From contig CAJUFL010000099.1 of NCBI GenBank assembly GCA_910585605.1, positions 1 through 7,316 of the forward strand: a DNA stretch of 7,316 bases, in the 5' to 3' direction. The notes below the pieces were generated by a model. That model was not told the origin of the DNA. It did not search any database and was given only the letters and a program-made list of their open reading frames with translations. Position numbers and translations under genes: made by a program. The DNA is from an uncultured Lachnospiraceae bacterium. GTDB lineage: Bacteria > Bacillota > Clostridia > Lachnospirales > Lachnospiraceae. Below, one piece after another: positions 1-4,726 of this stretch (its first letter is position 1; each line of letters begins with the position of its first letter).

Positions 1-2
1 AG

Positions 3-149
3 TTGAATGATTATCTTGCGGATGTCGATAAACAGGCGGAGAAACGCTTTGAAAGACTTGTAGAACAGATGAAGCAGGCACAGGGTATCACAGAACGCCT
101 AAAGGCGAAAAATGCCTTAGAATGGGTTGGACAGATGAATAACATTTGA
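3..149 (+). CDS. TnpV-type transposon-encoded protein, 3' end only
   Basis: This is a 48-codon open frame that enters from the left edge of the window and stops at TGA 147-149. The visible tail runs from LNDYLADVDKQAEKRFERL to a final ALEWVGQMNNI, rich in charged helix-forming residues with a Trp near the end. From memory this matches the C-terminus of TnpV proteins, small proteins carried by many conjugative and mobilizable elements of Clostridia and other Bacillota; their biochemical role is not settled. The N-terminal part lies outside the window, so the start and total length are unknown. It reads in the same direction as the TetR-CPBP cargo but is separated from it by a terminator-like hairpin and a strong new promoter, so it is probably a separate transcription unit. 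The identification rests on tail similarity alone. Confidence 0.7.
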   Translation: MNDYLADVDKQAEKRFERLVEQMKQAQGITERLKAKNALEWVGQMNNI

Positions 150-190
150 ACTTGTGCTATGGAGATTGTGGAGAGGGAAATTATATTCGT

Positions 191-236
191 ATAAGTAGAC
201 AGGCGGCAGGGAGTAAATTCTCTGTCGCTTATTTTT
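191..236 (+). terminator. Putative, imperfect rho-independent terminator after tnpV
   Basis: ATAAG (191-195) pairs with CTTAT (228-232), and GACAG (198-202) pairs with CTGTC (222-226), with a small internal loop between them; GAG/CTC pairing is possible nearer the apex. The 3' arm runs directly into TTTTT (232-236). It lies about 40 bases after the tnpV stop and just before the next promoter, where a terminator is expected. The stem is imperfect, so confidence is moderate. Confidence 0.5.
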
Positions 237-243
237 ACTATAT

Positions 244-256
244 TTTCGTTACGAAA
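244..256. promoter_or_regulatory. 13-bp palindrome abutting the -35 box
   Basis: TTTCGTTACGAAA is a perfect palindrome around a central T at 250, and it ends two bases before the -35 hexamer at 258. This position suits a protein-binding site controlling the promoter downstream. Which protein, if any, binds is unknown. Its sequence differs from the larger palindrome at 278-313, so it may serve a different regulator. Confidence 0.35.
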
Positions 257-257
257 C

Positions 258-286
258 TTGACAAAAATCTCTCCTTTTATTATAAT
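258..286 (+). promoter_or_regulatory. Consensus sigma-A promoter of the TetR-CPBP operon
   Basis: TTGACA (258-263) and TATAAT (281-286) match the housekeeping consensus at all twelve positions, with the optimal 17-base spacer. The expected transcription start is around 292-294, giving a leader of about 40 bases before the TetR start at 333. A promoter this strong would be expected to need repression, which fits the palindrome overlapping it. Confidence 0.88.
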
Positions 287-313
287 TTATGTTATATAAC
301 AACAATTATAATA
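278..313. promoter_or_regulatory. 36-bp imperfect palindrome, candidate TetR autoregulatory operator
   Basis: The two 18-base arms, 278-295 and 296-313, are complementary at 16 of 18 positions; the mismatches are 288/303 and 289/302. The centre is the perfect decamer GTTATATAAC (291-300). The site covers the -10 hexamer and the predicted transcription start, so a bound protein would block RNA polymerase. TetR-family repressors usually bind palindromes next to their own genes as dimers or pairs of dimers, and 36 bp could hold two dimers. The symmetry is read directly from the sequence; binding by the downstream TetR protein is inferred. Confidence 0.65.
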
Positions 314-332
314 TGACAGAGAGGTGAAAAAT

Positions 333-896
333 ATGCCACCAAAGGTGAAAATTACAAAAGAGATGATTATAGATGCAGCATTTGAGATAGCACGAAGTGA
401 GGGAGCAGAAAATATCAATGCACGAACTGTATCAAAAAAATTAGGCTGTTCCACTCAACCTGTTATGTATCATTTCAAAACAATAGAAGAATTGAAAAAA
501 AATGTATATATTAAGGCAGATGAGTATCATTCCGAATATATAACTAATATTCAGAGTGAAAATCCGATGAAAGATATTGGACTGAATTATATACGCTTTG
601 CTGAAACAGAAAAAAATTTGTTTCGGTTTCTATTTCAAACAAATGAGTTTATAGGAAAAAATATTTCTGAGTTGATAAATTCTGAAGAATTACAGCCTAT
701 TATAGCTATACTGAGTAAAGAAGTAGAGGTCAATACAGAACAGGCGAAAACCATTTTCCGTTCATTATTCCTGATTGCACACGGATATGCAAGTATGTTT
801 GCAAATAACGAAATGACCTATGACGAACAGACGATTATATCTGATTTAGACTTGGTATTTGACGGAACAGTTTATTCATTAAAAGGAGGATTATAA
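333..896 (+). CDS. TetR/AcrR-family transcriptional regulator
   Basis: This 187-aa protein is the usual size for a TetR-type repressor. Residues 8-53 form the DNA-binding domain: a first helix (TKEMIIDAAFEIARSEG) followed by a helix-turn-helix ending in STQPVMYHFKT, the classic TetR signature. The rest should be the all-helical ligand-binding and dimerisation domain; its ligand cannot be predicted. ATG 333 is chosen because GAGGTG (321-326) sits six bases upstream. The alternative in-frame GTG at 324 lies inside that ribosome site. The gene is the first of a two-gene operon, its TAA sharing one base with the ATG of the CPBP gene. It probably represses its own promoter through the palindrome at 278-313. 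Composition is strikingly AT-rich (15 G/C in 481-540), unlike the mobility genes. Confidence 0.9.
   Translation: MPPKVKITKEMIIDAAFEIARSEGAENINARTVSKKLGCSTQPVMYHFKTIEELKKNVYIKADEYHSEYITNIQSENPMKDIGLNYIRFAETEKNLFRFLFQTNEFIGKNISELINSEELQPIIAILSKEVEVNTEQAKTIFRSLFLIAHGYASMFANNEMTYDEQTIISDLDLVFDGTVYSLKGGL
883..889 (+). promoter_or_regulatory. Ribosome binding site for CPBP protein, inside the TetR gene
   Basis: AAGGAGG lies within the last codons of the TetR gene, six bases before ATG 896. With the one-base stop/start overlap it indicates translational coupling of the two proteins. Confidence 0.8.
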
Positions 897-1639
897 TGTA
901 TCGTTTATATAAGAAAAATGAATTAAATTTCTCATTGGTTTGGATTATTTCCTATGTTGTTTTGTTTAGTGTTGCTGACAGCTTTTCTGCTTCGCTTGGC
1001 ACTGAAAAAATAATTGCTGCACCCGTTGCTATAGTTTTTACATTGCTTCTTTTAGTTTTTGTGAGTAAACACAACTTAAAAGAAAAATACGGTCTGTGTT
1101 CTTTTGATGGAAGCCTTAGAAATTTCTTATATTTTACTCCGCTACTTCTAATTATGAGTATTAACCTATGGAATGGCGTTACGATGAAGCTGTCTGTTTT
1201 AGAAACTGTGTTATATATTTTAAGTATGCTCTGCGTTGGATTCATTGAAGAAATTATTTTTCGTGGATTTCTGTTCAAAGCATTATACAATGACAATGTA
1301 AAGTTGGCGATTGTTATCTCAAGTGTTACTTTTGGAATTGGACATATTGTAAACTTACTGAACGGAAAAGATTTAATACCTACACTCTTACAAGTTTGTT
1401 ATGCAATCGCAATAGGTTTCCTTTTTACAATTATTTTTTACAAAGGAAAGAGCCTTTTACCGTGTATTATTGCACATAGTTTTGTAAATTCTTCGAGCGT
1501 TTTTGCTGTTGAAAATTCTTCAATGAAGTTTCATATTATTTCAAGTGCAGTATTATGTATTATTAGCTTAAGTTACGCACTGTGGATATTGAAAAAAACA
1601 AAACAATTTGATGAATATGAAAATAATGATAGGCGGTGA
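896..1639 (+). CDS. CPBP-family intramembrane metalloprotease homologue (Abi/CAAX-type)
   Basis: This 247-aa integral membrane protein has about seven or eight hydrophobic segments (roughly 13-29, 39-57, 76-92, 102-117, 133-150, 161-182, 187-206, 214-232). All conserved CPBP motifs are present: EExxxR as E118, E119 and R123 in FIEEIIFRG; FxxxH ending at H150; and HxxxN as H194 and N198 in HSFVN. In the family these residues form the membrane-embedded active site. Family members include the eukaryotic CAAX prenyl protease Rce1 and bacterial proteins linked to bacteriocin self-immunity, peptide maturation or regulation; the substrate here is unknown. It is co-transcribed with the upstream TetR gene and is AT-rich. 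No bacteriocin precursor or transporter lies nearby, so a role in immunity or envelope stress is only a guess. Confidence 0.87.
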   Translation: MYRLYKKNELNFSLVWIISYVVLFSVADSFSASLGTEKIIAAPVAIVFTLLLLVFVSKHNLKEKYGLCSFDGSLRNFLYFTPLLLIMSINLWNGVTMKLSVLETVLYILSMLCVGFIEEIIFRGFLFKALYNDNVKLAIVISSVTFGIGHIVNLLNGKDLIPTLLQVCYAIAIGFLFTIIFYKGKSLLPCIIAHSFVNSSSVFAVENSSMKFHIISSAVLCIISLSYALWILKKTKQFDEYENNDRR

Positions 1640-1648
1640 TGATATTAT

Positions 1649-1822
1649 ATGCCAACTATTATTTCAGAATGGATATATTGCCCTGTATGCGGCAATAAAA
1701 CCCGTACTATGATACGGGAAGATACGGAATTAAAAAACTTTCCTCTATACTGTCCGAAGTGCAAGAAAGAAACAATCATCAATGTTCAGGATATGAAAAT
1801 CACGCTTGCAGTCAGTAAATGA
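1649..1822 (+). CDS. Small cysteine-rich KTR-domain (zinc-ribbon) protein
   Basis: This 57-aa protein begins MPTIISEWIYCPVCGNKTR. It has two CPxC knuckles, C11/C14 and C35/C38, spaced as in a single zinc ribbon, and the N-K-T-R string after the first knuckle that names the Cys-rich KTR family. Proteins of this type are frequent on mobile elements of Bacillota, but their function is not established; binding to nucleic acid or protein through the ribbon is plausible. The start lies ten bases after the CPBP stop, and its weak ribosome site (AGGCGGTGA, 1631-1639) is made from the last codons of that gene, suggesting read-through translation from the TetR-CPBP transcript. A strong terminator follows. 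Confidence 0.8.
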   Translation: MPTIISEWIYCPVCGNKTRTMIREDTELKNFPLYCPKCKKETIINVQDMKITLAVSK

Positions 1823-1831
1823 TTATGTATG

Positions 1832-1866
1832 CCGCCGCTATGGGTAAAACCATAACGGCGGTTTTT
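1832..1866 (+). terminator. Strong intrinsic terminator after the KTR gene
   Basis: CCGCCGcTATGG (1832-1843) pairs with CCATAaCGGCGG (1850-1861), one mismatch (C1838/A1855) in a twelve-position stem, with a six-base loop and TTTTT (1862-1866) after it. It ends rightward transcription seven bases before the stop of the convergent relaxase gene. The opposite strand has no T-tract after the stem, so it should work mainly for rightward transcripts. Confidence 0.9.
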
Positions 1867-1872
1867 CAATGC

Positions 1873-3309
1873 CTATCGGCTATCTCTGTCAATGGATTTC
1901 TTACGCTGTCTTTGCGGCGGTTTCTGCCTGTTTCGTTCCTGTATCTCTCGCAGATGTTTTAACACGCTCTGCCTTTCGGGCGGTCTGTGCGGTTCTTTAG
2001 CGGCGGTTGTCGATTTCCTGCTGACTTGATATTCCCACTCAGCAAGGTCACGGTTGTATTGTTCTACAACGCTTTCCATTTCTCGGAAAGTACGCATAAA
2101 AACTTGTACATCGGGATAACCGTCCTCTTTGAGCGTATCGGGAATTTTATCCAACCTGTCGGCAATCTCCGCTTCGGTTTCTTTGATTTTTACCTCTAAC
2201 GCTTTTCGTTCTTTGCCTTTGAAAAGCCCCTTTGTATCGGCAAGCTGCTGTTTCAACTGCGGTAGAACTTTGTCCTGCAAGTTTTTGATTTCCTTTGCCT
2301 TATCCTGTACTTTTATCATCAGGTTTCTCATATGGCGGAACTCTGCCATATCAATATCAAGTGTAGGCTTGGGTGGCATATCTTTTTCCCGAATAAGGTT
2401 TTGCAGAAAATCTTTTGCCTTTGCCACAATCCCACGGAACAGATTAGGCAACCAGCCTTTGCTCTTGATTGACTGGCTTGCTTTTTCGTGTATCTCGGTC
2501 TGCTTGACTTCTAAAATCTTTGCTTCGGAAATACCCGATAACAACGCCATATCCGCTGTCCTGTTCCATTCCTGCCTTGCGGCGTTATCCGCTTCAATCT
2601 CGGCGGCTTTGGGATTGTTCTTACCGATTTTCTTTGTAGGGAGATAAACGCTGTTCTTATCAAAGACCTTTAACTGCTGTTCGGGATCGGAGATATGCCG
2701 ATTGATAAGGTCGGTGTAAATCTCTTTTACCTCCCGAAGAAAAGGCTCGCTTTTGAATTTATCATCTTTTACAGTAAAGAGGTGGCTTTCGTAAACCTCG
2801 CCTTTTTTTATGACGGTGCAGCCTTTTCGTATCTGCCCGTCCTCCCCTGTGATTTCTTTCTTGGTGCGTACCCTTTTTCCCGTTTCATCATAGAACACGC
2901 TGCGTGTGGCTATCTTGATGTCAGGTTCAGGAAGCAGTTTTCTTTCGCTGAAGATGAGGTGGATATGATAATTCGTCTTGCGTTTGTTGTGGTGGAGGGC
3001 TGACACGCACTCCACACCATACCGCCTGCGAAACTCCTCCGTAAAATCTTCAAGGACTTCCTGTGGCTCGTATCTTGTATATACTTCAGGTAGGGCGATA
3101 ATCAATTCCCTTGCTTCAATACATTTGCCCTCTGTACCGCTTCGCTTAAATTCCTGTTGGCTTTCCCTTGCAAGGTTACTCCAAAATTCATTGTCGGCGG
3201 TGCGGTAGGTGGCATAGAGATTTTCCTGCCTTGCGTGGCTTGTGATATAGGATATTCTTCCCTTGACATTTGGTAGTTTCGACATTTGTATAAATGAATG
3301 TCTTGCCAT
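1873..3309 (-). CDS. MobA/MobL-family relaxase (MOBQ type)
   Basis: This 478-aa protein should nick oriT and pilot the strand during transfer. The relaxase domain occupies about residues 1-200. Y21 in GRISYITS matches the catalytic tyrosine position of MobA proteins, ARELIIALP (66-74) matches the conserved strand, and H106 plus H115/H117 in NYHIHLIFSER form the metal-binding histidine motif. The second half is charged and helical, with likely coiled coil around 330-400 (KEIKNLQDKVLPQLKQQL and after), and ends in a basic tail (QRQRKK). ATG 3309 is chosen because GGAAGGAG (3320-3313) lies just upstream, though only three bases away. The longer in-frame start is a TTG at 3348 buried in a hairpin. 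The presumed oriT lies directly upstream. No coupling protein or secretion genes are visible, so transfer would need a helper. Confidence 0.9.
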   Translation of the reverse strand: MARHSFIQMSKLPNVKGRISYITSHARQENLYATYRTADNEFWSNLARESQQEFKRSGTEGKCIEARELIIALPEVYTRYEPQEVLEDFTEEFRRRYGVECVSALHHNKRKTNYHIHLIFSERKLLPEPDIKIATRSVFYDETGKRVRTKKEITGEDGQIRKGCTVIKKGEVYESHLFTVKDDKFKSEPFLREVKEIYTDLINRHISDPEQQLKVFDKNSVYLPTKKIGKNNPKAAEIEADNAARQEWNRTADMALLSGISEAKILEVKQTEIHEKASQSIKSKGWLPNLFRGIVAKAKDFLQNLIREKDMPPKPTLDIDMAEFRHMRNLMIKVQDKAKEIKNLQDKVLPQLKQQLADTKGLFKGKERKALEVKIKETEAEIADRLDKIPDTLKEDGYPDVQVFMRTFREMESVVEQYNRDLAEWEYQVSRKSTTAAKEPHRPPERQSVLKHLREIQERNRQKPPQRQRKKSIDRDSR

Positions 3310-3344
3310 ATACTCCTTCCTGCCGTGACGGGCATACTCTTTTT

Positions 3345-3364
3345 GCAACCGATAAATCGGTTGC
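3345..3364. repeat. Perfect 9-bp inverted repeat in the relaxase leader
   Basis: GCAACCGAT (3345-3353) and ATCGGTTGC (3356-3364) are perfect complements separated by AA. A further stem, GCCGC (3363-3367) with GCGGC (3375-3379), partly overlaps it. On the relaxase transcript the hairpin ends about 24 bases before the ribosome site. No T-tract follows in the leftward direction, so it is not an ordinary terminator. It may be a protein-binding part of oriT or a leader structure that limits relaxase synthesis. Confidence 0.7.
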
Positions 3365-3396
3365 CGCTGTTTCGGCGGCGTAAGCAGACGGACAGC

Positions 3397-3422
3397 GAAG
3401 AAAACAGAGAGCTGTTTTCTTC
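3397..3422. repeat. Perfect 11-bp inverted repeat in the oriT region
   Basis: GAAGAAAACAG (3397-3407) and CTGTTTTCTTC (3412-3422) are perfect complements around an AGAG loop. It abuts the nic-proximal inverted repeat, which is a common arrangement of accessory protein-binding sites in oriT regions. Function is inferred from position only. Confidence 0.75.
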
Positions 3423-3473
3423 TGTATCATAGCGGCGGTGCTTTGTCCGAAGCTGTGATACAGTGCCCCCTGC
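3422..3473 (+). other. oriT: Candidate origin of transfer (oriT) with MOBQ-like nic site
   Basis: CTGTATCATAGC (3422-3433) and GCTGTGATACAG (3452-3463) form a 12-position inverted repeat with a single G-T wobble (3430/3455) and an 18-base loop. Immediately 3', AGTGCCCCCT (3462-3471) differs at one position from the AGTGCGCCCT core that I recall for MOBQ origins such as RSF1010 and the pIP501 group, where the inverted repeat likewise lies just 5' of nic. By analogy the nick would fall within or near the C run on the plus strand, around 3467-3470. The neighbouring MobA/MobL relaxase supports this. The exact nick position and strand are inferred. Confidence 0.65.
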
Positions 3474-3477
3474 AAGG

Positions 3478-3528
3478 GCGAAATACTCAGAGTACAAATC
3501 GAAGATTTGTGCGAGGGGTGTATTTCGC
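3478..3528. repeat. Nested inverted repeats 3' of the candidate nic site
   Basis: GCGAAATAC (3478-3486) and GTATTTCGC (3520-3528) are perfect 9-bp complements. Between them lies a second perfect stem, ACAAATC (3494-3500) with GATTTGT (3504-3510), around a GAA loop. The stretch lies between the excisionase-like and relaxase genes and probably belongs to the oriT or a control structure on their shared leftward transcript. The longer open frames crossing it have no family resemblance. Confidence 0.7.
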
Positions 3529-3556
3529 TCTCAAACGCCGAGGGCTTGGAGAATGC

Positions 3557-3772
3557 TTATTCTACTTTGCGGACATCGTTTTCATTGAGCAGGTTTCTTC
3601 CCTGATTGACGCTCATAAATCGCTCTAAAGTATCCCTGCGGATAATCGCTTTTCTGCCGACCTTGAGGACAGGTAACTTGCCCCAGTCTACCAACTTACG
3701 CATTGTATTTCTTCCGATACCCGTACATTCTGCTGCTTCTTCTATGGTTAAACCCATTTTGATGTTGCTCAT
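3557..3772 (-). CDS. xis: Excisionase-family small DNA-binding protein
   Basis: This 71-aa protein carries a MerR/excisionase-type winged helix-turn-helix: LTIEEAAECTGIGRNTMRKLV (residues 8-28) is the helix-turn-helix and LPVLKVGRKAIIRRDTLERF (33-52) the wing and last helix. Its length matches Xis of Tn916-like elements. Such proteins bind near the attachment site and steer the integrase toward excision; some also act as transcription regulators. AAAGGAGG (3788-3781) lies eight bases before ATG 3772, and a good leftward promoter lies at 3821-3849. It is the first gene leftward from the divergent control region, probably co-transcribed with the relaxase across oriT, which would link excision with transfer. 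Symbol xis is used on family grounds and context. A plain regulatory role is the main alternative. Confidence 0.78.
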   Translation of the reverse strand: MSNIKMGLTIEEAAECTGIGRNTMRKLVDWGKLPVLKVGRKAIIRRDTLERFMSVNQGRNLLNENDVRKVE

Positions 3773-3799
3773 TTTATCAACCTCCTTTCAAAATACGCA

Positions 3800-3908
3800 T
3801 TTTGCAACTATGTATCTGTAATTATACTTATTTTGCTATCTCTAGTCAACTCGTTTTGCAACTTATTAAGAAATATTTTTGCCTATTATTAAATATGTGG
3901 TTGCAAAA
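3800..3908. promoter_or_regulatory. Array of TTTTGC boxes in the divergent control region
   Basis: TTTTGC occurs at 3800, 3831, 3854 and 3877 in direct orientation and once inverted (GCAAAA, 3903-3908). The outer and third copies extend to TTTTGCAAC (3800-3808, 3854-3862) and the inverted GTTGCAAAA (3900-3908). Start-to-start spacings are 31, 23 and 23 bases. The copies overlap the start and spacer of the leftward promoter and the -35 of the rightward one. This is the pattern expected of multiple operators for a phage-like regulator; the XRE protein encoded to the right is the natural candidate. Binding is inferred. Confidence 0.6.
3821..3849 (-). promoter_or_regulatory. Leftward sigma-A promoter for the xis-relaxase transcript
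   Basis: On the minus strand TTGACT (3849-3844) is the -35 and TATAAT (3826-3821) the -10, with exactly 17 bases between. The expected start is near 3814, about 40 bases before ATG 3772. One TTTTGC box lies in the spacer and another near the start site, so it is probably controlled by the protein that recognises those boxes. Confidence 0.8.
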
Positions 3909-3929
3909 TAGGTTTTACTATGCTATACT
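3901..3929 (+). promoter_or_regulatory. Rightward promoter of the XRE regulator gene
   Basis: TTGCAA (3901-3906) and TATACT (3924-3929) are separated by 17 bases, with an extended -10 TG at 3921-3922. The expected start near 3936 leaves a leader of under 20 bases before TTG 3953. The -35 is embedded in the inverted TTTTGC box, so occupancy of that box should affect this promoter directly. Confidence 0.75.
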
Positions 3930-3952
3930 ATCAGCAATAGGAGGTGAAAACC

Positions 3953-4639
3953 TTGAAAAAAGAAATTACATTCACCGCAAAACAGGTCGGTGAACGAGTA
4001 AAAGAACGCCGAACAGAATTAAACTTAACAATGCCCGAACTTGGTAAGCGTGTCGGAGTAAACAAGTCTACCATTCAAAGATATGAAGCGGACGGAGTAG
4101 ACCCGAAACGCACAATGATTATCAACGGGCTGGCAGAAGCACTCCTGACCACTCCCGAATGGCTGACAGGACTTTCCGAAGATAAGGAATATGACAGCCG
4201 CACTTTATGTGCAAGGGATATGGAGGAACATATCAAAAAATATCTTGATACGGTTTCTTCCGTGGTAAAGGGAGAACCGCACCAACAACTGCTCACGACA
4301 TTCCTCGGAAAGATGATTGACCTCTATACGGTTATGACTTATCACTTTGCAGACGCTATGGCTGAGGTTGACCGTGTAGCCGAGGACGAAGGCTTAAAGC
4401 AGTCCTTACGCCGCTATGCGATTGAGTCAGGGGCGATTATGGAAAGGGTTTACCGTAAAGAAATGGAACTTCCTATCGAGGATATGAAACAGTTTTTAGA
4501 CGGGATTTTACATATCTACGATGAGGGACGCACCGCTGTAAAGATGGGCGACCTGTTCGGGATAGTGACAGCAGCCGAAGAAAGGGTTGCTGAAAAAGAA
4601 AAATTCCGTGGCTCTTTGACAAGTGAAAACGATGACTGA
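3953..4639 (+). CDS. XRE/Cro-CI-type helix-turn-helix regulator
   Basis: This 228-aa protein has an N-terminal XRE helix-turn-helix at about residues 8-62; MPELGKRVGVNKSTIQRYEA holds the turn and recognition helix. Residues 65-75 (LLTTPEWLTGL) are the tail typical of this class. The remaining 150 residues are helical and charged and lack the S24/LexA-like self-cleavage domain of CI repressors, so induction by RecA-stimulated cleavage is not expected. Translation starts at TTG 3953, with AGGAGGTG (3939-3946) six bases upstream; the in-frame GTG at 3944 is part of that ribosome site. Position beside the divergent xis promoter and before the integrase suggests it governs excision and transfer genes through the TTTTGC boxes. 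Whether it represses, activates or both cannot be read here. The 87 bases to the integrase contain no convincing promoter, so the two may share a transcript. Confidence 0.85.
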   Translation: MKKEITFTAKQVGERVKERRTELNLTMPELGKRVGVNKSTIQRYEADGVDPKRTMIINGLAEALLTTPEWLTGLSEDKEYDSRTLCARDMEEHIKKYLDTVSSVVKGEPHQQLLTTFLGKMIDLYTVMTYHFADAMAEVDRVAEDEGLKQSLRRYAIESGAIMERVYRKEMELPIEDMKQFLDGILHIYDEGRTAVKMGDLFGIVTAAEERVAEKEKFRGSLTSENDD

Positions 4640-4726
4640 CACTCATCGGCATAAGTAACCTTATTACTTTACGCACACCATATGTCACAGTCCCGATTGC
4701 CACGGATAGAAAGGGGAAATTTATCT

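Noticed and set aside
324..332. Longer TetR start at GTG 324
   Set aside because: This GTG is part of the GAGGTG ribosome site for ATG 333. The same reasoning rejects GTG 3944 in favour of TTG 3953 for the XRE gene.
952..1296. 114-aa leftward open frame opposite the CPBP gene
   Set aside because: It lies entirely antisense to a gene with intact family motifs, has no ribosome site of note and resembles no family.
1987..3208. Several rightward open frames (70-172 aa) across the relaxase region
   Set aside because: They are antisense to the relaxase, whose motifs are clear in its own frame; translations are low-complexity Phe/Ser-rich, typical of antisense frames.
3102..3497. 131-aa and 95-aa leftward open frames overlapping the relaxase start and oriT
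   Set aside because: They run out of frame through relaxase codons and through the inverted-repeat region, with no recognisable domain.
3340..3530. Cluster of hairpins considered as a CRISPR or integron-like array
   Set aside because: The stems differ in sequence, with no repeated unit or regular spacers; an oriT region explains them better.
4653..4669. AAGTAA/TTACTT hairpin between the XRE and int genes
   Set aside because: The stem is only six bp and AT-rich, with no T-tract, too weak to call a terminator.
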